Shown here: piece by piece, positions 32,785 through 41,329 of the stretch | Position numbering within the stretch: the stretch's first letter is position 1 | Layout: each line of letters opens with the position of its first letter | Assembly (NCBI GenBank): GCA_963971285.1 | Contig: OZ020256.1 | Location: 7,194,501 to 7,258,500 of the forward strand | DNA from: Astropecten irregularis | Lineage: Eukaryota > Echinodermata > Asteroidea > Paxillosida > Astropectinidae | DNA: 64,000 bases | Direction: 5' to 3' | Notes under the pieces: generated by a model | What the model was told of the DNA's origin: nothing | What the model saw: the letters and a program-made list of their open reading frames with translations, nothing else | The model's database searches: none | Translations under genes and position numbers: made by a program

Positions 32785-33029
32785 GAGGACACAAAACACG
32801 TCGCCTCTTCAAAATCCGGCACGTTGCTTGCAATGCTGACACCGAGAAGTTCGTGCCGGTTTTCCCACTTCAACTTGGCCTGCTCATCGTTTTGTCGGAG
32901 GTTCTCGAAATAACATTCGAAATCGTAGGTTGCGCGATACGGAAAGAATTTAAGCTCTTCTTCTACCTGAATTCCCTCCTCTTCCAAAAGGTCAAAAATG
33001 TTGGGAGGCAAATGGTATGCGCCCCCTGC
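32785..33029 (-). pseudogene. DNA polymerase B-like exonuclease segment, truncated
   Basis: After a splice-acceptor-like CAAATTTGCAG the minus strand reads GAYHLPPNIFDLLEEEGIQV, then FFPYRATYDFECYFE and KLKWENRHELLGVSIASNV. DFE in a hydrophobic context is the Exo I motif (Asp and Glu metal ligands) of B-family polymerases, and this long form resembles type-B2 (protein-primed) polymerases carried by large DNA transposons and repeated in invertebrate genomes. The reading ends at about 32785, exactly where the tRNA-derived tandem begins, so the polymerase part is missing. Assignment is by motif only. Confidence 0.55.
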
Positions 33030-33040
33030 AAATTTGTGTT

Positions 33041-33740
33041 TTACATTGACATTGCAGGTGGGCAGGTGACGTTGGAGATGTGTCTACCGATATTCATGCG
33101 TGACCTTATGGTCCCCCAATTCTCCCTGTACACGCGGGAGAGATCGTCTTCATTCGGATCTCTCTCCTCTGGATCGTCGCCAGCCTCGTTGTGAACATCA
33201 TTGTCTGTGGCAGTTTCGCGATGGCATCGACGGAAATGCTTGATGAGGATATCCAATCGCGCGAACGATCGGTCACACTTGGAACAGCGAGTGCAATCGT
33301 CATCACTGTCGTCCTCACTGGAGGTGGATGACCACTGGTTCGGACTGGTTGGTCGATCCTCGGGCGGACTGGTGGGGCGACTGCTGTCCTTCCAGTGGCT
33401 GCAGCCGGGGCGATCCTCTGGCGGAGTAATGGTGGGTCGATCCTCGGGCGGACTACTAGGGCGAGTGCTGTCCTTCCAGTGGCTGCAGCCGGGGCGATCT
33501 TCGGGCAGAGTAATGGTGTGGGTCGATCCTCGGGCGGACTGGTGGGGTGACTTCCAGTGTCTGCAGCCGGGGCGATCCTCGGGCGGAGTAATGGTGCTCT
33601 CCTTAGGTTTCTTGGCAGAAGGTGTTGCATCCTTGGCAGCATGCTTGGTGCGGATATGGCGCTTCAAGCTGTCCATCCGCTTATAGGGAGCACCGAAGGT
33701 TTCACAACGGAGACTTCTCGTCTTCGAGTGGATAGACTTA
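33041..33740 (-). CDS. C2H2 zinc-finger exon with PEDRPGCSHWK repeats
   Basis: The minus strand reads through a degenerate finger (RCETFGAPYKRMDSLKRHIR then TKH; the second Cys is Phe), a Pro-rich tract in which PEDRPGCSHWK or a near copy recurs three to four times (about residues 36-108 of the 211-codon frame from 33676), an acidic Ser patch, a second finger CSKCDRSFARLDILIKHFRR, and an acidic tail. C-x2-C-x12-H-x4-H fits C2H2. It is followed after a short intron-like gap by the DNA polymerase B-like exon. Start codon not fixed: the frame is open upstream to about 33740. It probably contributes DNA binding to a polymerase-bearing mobile element. Confidence 0.6.
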
Positions 33741-33892
33741 CTTGTCTCGTGTTTTCGTCAGTTAACAATAGCCCAAAATAACCCATTCATGATTGGAGCT
33801 AGGTGGACAAGTCTTAACACGTATAAGGGGGAGGGGTAACGGATGGTAGATATAAAGTCATAACATGGCAACAAATAGATAAGTTCTCGTAC

Positions 33893-33979
33893 CTCATCTT
33901 CTACATTCTCTTGTTCAAGAGCTTCCTCAGGCGGTGTCAGTGGGGGAAAATCGTTGGGATCGTACACAAAACCACAATC
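33893..33979 (-). CDS. Predicted 29-codon exon upstream of the zinc finger
   Basis: The minus strand has TTTCTTATTAACAG as acceptor (AG at 33981-33980) and GATGAG|GTACGAG as donor. Between them is exactly 87 bases in one open frame, DCGFVYDPNDFPPLTPPEEA then LEQENVEDE: acidic and Pro-rich. The exact multiple of three and both splice signals support a real or recently real exon of the same transcription unit. Confidence 0.5.
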
Positions 33980-34458
33980 CTGTTAATAAGAAAGATATGT
34001 ATATACATTTAAATAAACAAGGACTTTACGGATAGAGATCTCAGGAGCAAAAAATAATAGTGAAGGGGGGCTATACATTTTTAACCCTTGTACTGTGATG
34101 AAAAAAAAATAATAATAAATAAAATACTTAAAACTAGAATAATTTAGCTTGATTTGCTTTAATTTCCTCAGTTTAATATTATGTTTTTTTGTTTTTTTGT
34201 ATTTTAACCCTTGTACTGTGATGAAAAAAAAACACTTAAAACTGTATATCGCACGTGTTATTGTTTTATTCATTCATTGTTCTATTTATATAAGAAAAAA
34301 ACAAAAAGAAAAACCTGCACACACACGCACAAACATAATACACACAGGAGAGCAAAGCTTTCTGTTTCTCACTACAAAAGTGTTTTATTCAACCAAACTT
34401 TTATTTATTTAACCACCACCGTATTAACTGTAATTAAGAAAATTTAAGAAATGAAAGT
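33980..34458. other. AT-rich intron-like stretch
   Basis: Contains a direct repeat, AACCCTTGTACTGTGATGAA, at 34082-34101 and 34205-34224 in an AT-rich setting. Otherwise nothing recognised. It separates the 29-codon exon from the ORF ending at 34459. Confidence 0.45.
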
Positions 34459-34917
34459 TTACTTGGACTTAACACTATCCATGACGTGTTGAATGAGCTC
34501 GGTCGTTTTGTCACACATGGGTGAGTAAAATGAAATGCTAACATCTTCTGGTATGGCTTTCCAGTCATCCAAAATATCAGCGATCATAGTGTTCAATTCA
34601 TTGTTCAGGAAAAAGTGGGCTTCCAGTGAAGAGGTGACGGCTTGAAATACCGACTGCACCCGGCCGGTGTCCAATGATTCAATCGCCTCCTCGAGGAAGT
34701 AGGGCACGAAGTATAGAATACGACACTCTGGATTTACACCAAAGAACAGACATTCGTGGTCCCACTGACTCGTCCAGTCAACCTCACACCCCTCACAGTC
34801 TGACTGTTCTTGCCGCTTGTAGACTAGACTTAGGATCTTGTCCGTGATGAATTTGGTCAGGATTTGCTTGGTCAATCTTACCGTCCGTGATCTTCTTGCT
34901 GTGACGTCATGGGTCGA
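34459..34917 (-). CDS. Cys/His-motif protein, last exon (function unknown)
   Basis: The minus-strand frame is open from 35112, but a good acceptor (TTTTGTGCTCTTAGCAG) precedes residue I of ISTHDVTARRSRTVRLTKQ, so the coding exon likely begins at about 34917 and ends in a stop at 34459. It holds a basic helix (RRSRTVRLTKQILTKFITDK), a C-x2-C-x9-H-x-C motif (CEGCEVDWTSQWDHEC) suggesting a small zinc site, and an acidic C-terminal half. I do not recognise a named family; a similar CxxC...HxC arrangement occurs in ORFs accompanying polymerase B-type mobile elements, as memory suggests. Either it ends one gene and a second starts at 33979, or it is alternative. Confidence 0.5.
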   Translation of the reverse strand, partial: STHDVTARRSRTVRLTKQILTKFITDKILSLVYKRQEQSDCEGCEVDWTSQWDHECLFFGVNPECRILYFVPYFLEEAIESLDTGRVQSVFQAVTSSLEAHFFLNNELNTMIADILDDWKAIPEDVSISFYSPMCDKTTELIQHVMDSVKSK

Positions 34918-35213
34918 AATATCTGCTAAGAGCACAAAAGAACACATTTCGGGGGTTAGGATTACAGTTGCTGGTACGTGATTTTTACTTAGACGGTTAA
35001 TGGACACTGTTAAGAAAACGTAAAGTTGAAGCAGTATGTAAATTAGGCCCACTATTACCCAATGAATGCCGGACTGAATTATTTTCTTCGCGCGGTATAC
35101 CCGCAACGACATTCCTCTACGGCCGAGTGACCAGCGAGTTTCTCAACGCAAACACGCGGTTCATCGGCAGTCTTCCAACACGCTAGACCAGGGGTCGTAC
35201 ACGGTCTGCTTGG

Positions 35214-35486
35214 GTGTGGTCTTCACGGAATCCAACCGAGTCTGCGGTGGTCTTCGGTCTCCACGGAAATCCCACCGAGTCTGCGGTGGTCTTCGGTCTT
35301 CACGGAATCCCACCGAGTCTGCGGTGGTCTTCGGTCTTCACGGAATCCCACCGAGTCTGCGGTGGTCTTCGGTCTCCACGGAAATCCCACCGAGTCTGCG
35401 GTGGTCTTCGGTCTCCACGGAAATCCCACCGAGTCTGCGGTGGTCTTCGGTCTTCACGGAATCCCACCGAGTCTACGGTGGTCTCC
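35214..35486. repeat. 38/39-bp minisatellite, 7 copies
   Basis: Units of CACGGAATCCCACCGAGTCT plus GCGGTGGTCTTCGGTCTY. Copies are either 38 or 39 bp, differing by AAT versus AAAT, and by CTCC/CTTC. The GC-rich repeat gives open frames in several phases that encode the same Arg/Ser-rich words, so those ORFs are not evidence of genes. It lies about 100 bp upstream (minus sense) of the Cys/His ORF frame. Confidence 0.9.
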
Positions 35487-36805
35487 GAGCCGGTGGGTTT
35501 CCACCAGTGCCCGCCGATGAGGCTGTTTCTTCGAGGCCCGAGGCGGCCAGCTCCTGAGTCCTCAGTGCGGCACCACGCCCAATAGCACAGCGCCTCGTGA
35601 TCTGAAGGACGGCTTGTCATGGTCCACGCCAACGTGATCTTCAGATGTCGGAGTCGGCCCTTCCTTTCGGCCGAAACCTTTGCTGACCCCTGTTCCTGCG
35701 AGAACCCGGAATCGGCCCATCAGTGACCAAGAACCTTGCTGCCGGCCGTCGTCCTGAGGGTTTCCCTGGCCAGACCTCCTGCCTTCTGACCCGGCCAACC
35801 GCGCTGGTAGTTCCCGACAGCTCGCGAATCGTAGAGACGTCAGTAATAACAAAGACAGTGATAACAAATTCCAAACACACAGAATGTTAAATTTCAGAAT
35901 AAAAAAAGGAACATTTAATTCCGAGCAACTTCTAGTGGATAGAATGCATCAATGCACAATACATACGGAATTCAAATTAAATAAACTTAAATGATGAACA
36001 GCAAATTCAACGATTTAAACACTTAGAATGTACAAAAGAATGAAATCAAATTAACTTAATTTGCGATAAATAAATGAACAAAACTGAGCAATGATGGGGG
36101 TGGATTGCTTCCTCAAATCTGAGCTGAGCCCTAGCCCGAGGACCCTGTGCGTTCAAAACCAACAGAAAAGAACAAAAGTGACGCACTTTAGCAAATTTTG
36201 AATGTTTTCAACTCAACAGTTTGAAATTAAGCATACAAATGAAAATTTATTAAACACAAACGAATCATGCATGAAAATAGATAAAAAAAAGTTTGCTACT
36301 TACAGAAGGCTTGAGAGTGCCAGAATGTAAGCCTCTACATGGTCTTGGATAATCTGAGTAAGGGTTGTACAGATTTCTTGGTTTTAATTGACATTTATGG
36401 TGGATAAGTGGTGGTGGTGGTGATGAGTTGGTCCTCTGGTAGCTCCTGTGGTAGCTTGAGTCCAGGACTGGTAGTGTGGCTGTGGGGTAACCTTATATGG
36501 CCATTAGGTCCACTATATAGCGTCATATGCACACACCACCACTCTCCACCATGTCAATGTGGCACTCTGCCAGGGAAGGGCTTTCGAATTCTAAGCCTTA
36601 TAAATTATACACCCTATTCCAACAAACCCCTTCTTAAGAATCTTATTCAAAAACATATAAAGAACACCTGAAAGTTCAGTCTGTTTAACATAATAATCAC
36701 AGTGATTATTGGCAATGTGCACAAAAGCTACTTGGCTAGAGTGAGCCATTCACTCTTTATTGTTGGACATACGATGCCCTCACACAATGCCTTCTGCCCA
36801 TACCT
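35487..36805. other. Unassigned stretch
   Basis: GC-rich to about 35830, then AT-rich. No convincing gene. Short GGTGGT repeats at 36407-36421. Confidence 0.4.
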
Positions 36806-36954
36806 GGGGTCGATTTCACCAAACTCATCGTAACTTACTATCAATCGTAGGACTTATGATGCATTGCAGCCCCACATAGAAGTCGTAGGATACGATGCGT
36901 TATCCTTCGTAACTAGACTTACGATCGATCGTAGGTCTTCGTGAAATCGACCCC
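36806..36954. mobile_element. Palindromic MITE at the 5' end of the Penelope fragment
   Basis: GGGGTCGATTTCAC at the left and GTGAAATCGACCCC at the right are perfect 14-bp inverted ends; internal CATCGTAAC / ACGATCGATCGTA words also pair. Related to 29776-29918. It abuts the point where the Penelope-like reading begins (about 36970). Confidence 0.75.
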
Positions 36955-36969
36955 TGGACAGTCAGATAG

Positions 36970-38214
36970 CTTGTATCTGTTGCATACTTCAGCTATGGAG
37001 GTCACATCTATCGCCAACGTTTTGGGATGGCCATGGGGAGTCCACTAAGTCCTATTGGCTGTAACATCTTCATGGAGTGGCTTGAAGATAAAGCTATCGC
37101 CACCGCTCCCATAACCTGCCGTCCTCGTCTATGGAAGAGGTATGTAGATGATGTTCTTGAAATAATCCACAAAGATGAAGTTGACAACCTCACTGATCAT
37201 CTCAATAATATAGACCCCTACAACAGTATTAAATTCACGTATGAACAGGAACAAGAAGGTAGAATCCCCTTTCTTGACACGCTTATCATAAGAAAACCTG
37301 ATGGTTCGGTAAAGCTCTGCATTTACAGGAAGAAGACCCACACAGACCAATACTTGCAGTTCTCTTCTCACCATGCTTTGCACCAAAAACTCGGAGTCAT
37401 CAGGACTCTACTGGACAGATGTGACAAAATCGTCACAGAAGAGAGCGACAGACTACAGGAAGAGCACCACATCTCAAAAGCTCTTTCGGAATGTGGTTAC
37501 CCCAAATGGGCTGTTCTCAAGGTCAAACAAGATAGGCTGAATCCCAAACCCAACAAGTCCTCAAACAAGAAGTTCAAGGACCTGAACAACAAATCTAAGG
37601 CCCTTGTCGTTGTCCCCTATGTTGCTGGTCTCACCGAACGAGTCTCCCGTGCGTTCCGCAAACATGGCTTCTCCACTACCAGCAAGCCTCATAGAACCTT
37701 GCGGAGCTACTTGGTTCACCCTAAGGACAAACTAGATCCTTGCCGGAAAGCAGATGCAGTATATGAGATCCCTTGCGCCAATTGTTCTAAATCTTATATT
37801 GGCGAAACAGGTCGCGCTTTTGGCATTAGACTGGAAGAACATCAGAAGGAGGTCAACAAGTTTGAACATAGGCCATATACCAGAGCTACTCGCAAGGAGT
37901 CTTCCACGGAGCAGTACAAATCAGCCATCACAGACCATGTCGTAGACACCAACCACAACATTGACTGGGACAATGCAAAAATCATAGACCGGGAATCGGA
38001 CAAACCCACCAGATGGCTAAAGGAATCCATTTGGATCAGGAGGAGAGGTGACCATGTGCTCAACAGGGACGAGGCCTACAAGTTACACAACATCTTTGAC
38101 GGTCTCATTACCACGCCCTCTACGGCAGTCTCCAACGTCAATAAAAGGACAGTGAGCAGTGGTATGAGTCGCCAGTCTGATGAAACTGATAGCTTATCAG
38201 TGAAACGTCACTAA
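36970..38214 (+). CDS. Penelope-like element: reverse transcriptase C-terminal half plus GIY-YIG endonuclease
   Basis: The open frame starts after a stop at 36967 (ATG at 37027) and ends KRH-stop at 38214. It has FGMAMGSPLSPIGCN (RT motif B), the catalytic RYVDDVLEI (YVDD), GRIPFLDTLI (motif D/thumb), and, near residue 248 of the 395, ANCSKSYIGETGRAFGIRLEE, the GIY-YIG nuclease signature of Penelope-like elements, then a C-terminal end SDETDSLSVKRH typical of the family. The RT would copy RNA at a nick made by the nuclease. The N-terminal RT half is absent, so the element is 5'-truncated, but this frame has no internal stop over 395 codons, suggesting recent insertion. Confidence 0.9.
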   Translation, partial: LVSVAYFSYGGHIYRQRFGMAMGSPLSPIGCNIFMEWLEDKAIATAPITCRPRLWKRYVDDVLEIIHKDEVDNLTDHLNNIDPYNSIKFTYEQEQEGRIPFLDTLIIRKPDGSVKLCIYRKKTHTDQYLQFSSHHALHQKLGVIRTLLDRCDKIVTEESDRLQEEHHISKALSECGYPKWAVLKVKQDRLNPKPNKSSNKKFKDLNNKSKALVVVPYVAGLTERVSRAFRKHGFSTTSKPHRTLRSYLVHPKDKLDPCRKADAVYEIPCANCSKSYIGETGRAFGIRLEEHQKEVNKFEHRPYTRATRKESSTEQYKSAITDHVVDTNHNIDWDNAKIIDRESDKPTRWLKESIWIRRRGDHVLNRDEAYKLHNIFDGLITTPSTAVSNVNKRTVSSGMSRQSDETDSLSVKRH

Positions 38215-39923
38215 ATAGTGAGTACAATTTTCCACCTTTACACTGGATTTGACACAATGAATCTCCCAAAACATCAGTCAGATAGCTCTTTACATTCCTT
38301 TAATACAGTTAATTACACAAAAAGCACTGGTTTAAATAAATCAATTAACACACACAAACTTTTTAAAAATAAATCAAATAATACAGGTGGGATTATTGAT
38401 ATGCAGAAGCTTAATGAGTGGATGACACAGTGTCGATCAGGCAATGTATATTGAAGGCACACTAGATAATTAATACTAATAATTTACTTACAAACAAAAG
38501 TCTGACAAGGGATGCACAAGACCATCTATCCGAAGTTAAATAATCAGACGGAATAAATAAAATGCACAATTATGTTACGTAAACTGATGCCAATAAAACT
38601 GCCTAGATGTGATCATTATCGGGTACATTCGGCCGCATCTTGAGTATGCTGCACCTGTTTGGCATTCAGCTCTAACTCGAAGCCAAACTCACCAAATTGA
38701 AATAGTTCAGAAACTAGTAATACTGTAACGCAGAGCGGAAGTTACGGAGCGATCGGGAATACATTGGTTATTATTGAACTAGAGAGGGCGGTATTTCATT
38801 GTGGGTCAGTCCCGTGTGTAGAGTAGTACATATGCAGTGTTTAGTGTACGGACAGTCAGTTGCAGATTGGGTCTCGTCGGGATAGGACGGAGTTACGAGC
38901 AGACATCCAACAATAGGAGGCTACAGGTGAGCGCTACCTCGTTTCGAGCGTGGGCCACAGTGTAGTCTGGATAAGTGAGAGGGACCAATGGTGGGATGCC
39001 AAGTGGGGAACTAGGGATTAGTTTCTATACGGTCCTTGTCTAGGGATACATGTTGTTGGTGCCCCGGGATACCCAATTGAGTGGCACTATAGTAGCGGGA
39101 GGCTACTAGCCAAGAGGAAACCAAGATGATACACTGGTCCTACATGCACATAGGCTAATACGTTCAGCTAGTAGTGAAAGGCTACTCACGTCAGTTAAGG
39201 AGGGCACAATCAAAGGAAATCAATGGGATCCGATTAATAAGGAGGTTCCAACCACTGTGATTGAGAGGCTATTATAATAAATCAGTTCCTTCAGCATATA
39301 ATTATGATTTGCCATGTTGTATTTGTTTCCTGTCTGTCCGTTGTCCGTCCTTGTCTGTTCCCGTTGAGGTTCTGCAAGAGAGGGTACATCTCCAGCCCTG
39401 TGCATTAGGCGGTACATTTCAGCCAAACGGGACTACATCACCGGTCTTGGGTATCTGGAGGATAGCTACCCGGGAAATACCGTCCGGGTTATTTGGTAAT
39501 TCCCTCACAATACGTTTAATTCTAGGCAGTCTGCATCAAACATACGAAACTGATCTAAGCATTGTTCAGCTTGAAACACTATGTGATAGAAGGATTAGAC
39601 TCTGCCTCAATTTTGCACAGTCACTTGTTAAACCCCCTGACTTCCATCACTGGTTGCCTTAAAATAATTCCACATATAGGAATCTTAGAAATCGTAAACC
39701 GTATAATGAAATGATATGTATTACTACTGTTCATAAAATGCCCATTTCCCTTCTTTACAAGACTTCTAAACAAATGTAACTAAATTACTAGATCGCAGTA
39801 ATAACTACTGATGTGCACTCTTTGTATGTTTTGTATGTGTATTAGTACTTGTAGGCTACTAAATTTTAAATCTGAATTGTTGCTACATCTTAATACTGAA
39901 TATATATGTTTTTTGTGAAATCA
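38215..39923. other. Penelope 3' flank and unassigned stretch
   Basis: The first 250 bp is AT-rich and may be Penelope 3' UTR. At 38724 begins TGTAACGCAGAGCGGAAG..., which could be the start of an LTR, and TGGTGCCCCGGGATAC at 39054-39069 could be a primer-binding site for the gag element at 40865; no matching 3' LTR is in view. Nothing else is recognised. Confidence 0.3.
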
Positions 39924-40069
39924 TGGGCCGATTTCATAAAACTTACGACGCGTCGCAGAGTTAAGACGCATCCTTTCTCTATGGACTCACCGCATAGACG
40001 CGACGCGTCGCAGCTAGTACGCGTCACAAATCGAGTTGCGACGTGTTGCACTTTATGAAATCAGCCCCA
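39924..40069. mobile_element. Palindromic MITE, GGGCCGATTTCATAAA type
   Basis: GGGCCGATTTCATAAA and TTTATGAAATCAGCCCC are inverted ends, with CGACGCGTCGC hairpins inside. Similar in plan to the GGGGTCGATTTCAC elements. Target duplication unclear. Confidence 0.65.
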
Positions 40070-40084
40070 TGTGCAATTCAGCAG

Positions 40085-40250
40085 TGTTGGAGCCGAATCC
40101 TCAAGTCCGAGTACTGAGATTACCGAGTACTGGACCAATTCCGAGAACATTGCTGACGAGTCCAAGTCCAGGGAATCGAGTCCGAGTACAAACAAGTCGA
40201 GTACAGGGCCGAGTCCGAGTTACCAAAGTCCGAGTCCTCGTCGAGTACAG
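40085..40250. repeat. GAGTCCGAGTAC-type degenerate tandem repeat
   Basis: GAGTCCGAGT, GAGTACTG and GAGTCCAAGT recur about a dozen times over 165 bp. A low-complexity repeat; the resulting Ser/Pro-rich frames are not genes. Confidence 0.6.
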
Positions 40251-40864
40251 GCACAGTGTCAACGCACAGTTGTAGTGACCAAGTAAAATATTTATTTTTC
40301 CGTAACTTATTAAATATAACTTGCGTGCAAGCCGCACTCAAGTAGGCCTACTCACCACATTGTGGTAAATACTTGTTCAACCTCGGCCTGAATTTTTGCA
40401 GCCCATTTATCTTGCGGCGGTATTTGTTTCTTTCACTACAACCAAGTGTCCAATGGTTATGTTGGACACACGGAGTTCGTCCAACCGTGGCGACTGGCAT
40501 TCCTTTTTGTCGCCTGTGCTACTTCTCCAGATCGAACTTGCTACTGCATTACATCTGCACGACTCGTCAAGCGCAGTTCGGCGCTTTTTCGCTAGTCACT
40601 AGGCGACACCTCACCGTTTCCACTCGGGTTGTTACCGGGCCAAGTTCCAGACTGTAGCGACACTATCAACCTCCAAACGGTCAAGTCTGTGCCGACAACA
40701 CCACAGGTCCGCAAGTTCCGCCGATGCCGTGGAGCTGTGGATCCGTCAACCTCGCCGTGGAGTAGTTTGGCTCCTCCAGGACTGGAGCATGCAGTTTGGC
40801 TCAATTAAACCAATTGCCTCACATCGACACGCTTAACCGCCCGCTGCGGGGTACGTTTGAAATT
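40251..40864. other. Unassigned stretch before gag
   Basis: No recognisable feature; could be the 5' leader of the gag element. Confidence 0.35.
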
Positions 40865-41158
40865 ATGGACCTGGAAAAACTTGTTAGATTAGGCAAAGAG
40901 ATGGATTTGAGTGGGGAAGAGTTGAGAGCGTTTGTAAAAGAAGAGCAAGACCGTATGAGGGCAGAAAGAAAAGGGAGAGAAGATGTTGAAAGACAAGCAC
41001 GTGTTGAGCAGCGAGAGGAGCGTGAGGCAGCACAGATGCAGCCCCAAGTAGAAACTATCAAAAAGGAACAGGCTGTTAGTCATCATGAAGTAAGTTTACC
41101 CAAGGTGGGTAAGCCAATGGCTAGGGTGCCTAAACTTCCGCCCTTTGAAGATAACAAA
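40865..41158 (+). pseudogene. Retrotransposon gag, N-terminal half (split by CACTA)
   Basis: From ATG at 40865 the frame gives MDLEKLVRLGKEMDLSGEEL, a charged coiled coil (FVKEEQDRMRAERKGREDVE and more) and VPKLPPFEDNK. This N-terminal helix, long charged coil and LPPFxD...D is the layout of a Ty3/gypsy-type gag. At codon AAA (41156-41158) the DNA passes into the end of a 9.15-kb insertion. The sequel is at 50312 in the same phase. Confidence 0.8.
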
Positions 41159-41329
41159 CACTGTGCGAACAGTGTGCATTTCCGAAAATTTCCTACCCAT
41201 GTATTCGGGCGACGTGTTTGCACCCGGTCGTTTCCGGCGGCAGTTTACGCACAACTTAAACGGGCAAGGAAGCGTAGCACCCAGTTTCCCAAATATACGT
41301 AGAGCATTTACCAACATTGGAAACTGGGT

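Noticed and set aside
35210..35632. Overlapping 110-123 codon frames on both strands
   Set aside because: They are translations of the 38/39-bp minisatellite.
40101..40341. Ser/Thr/Arg-rich ORFs near 40.1-40.3 kb
   Set aside because: They come from the GAGTCCGAGTAC degenerate repeat and appear on both strands.
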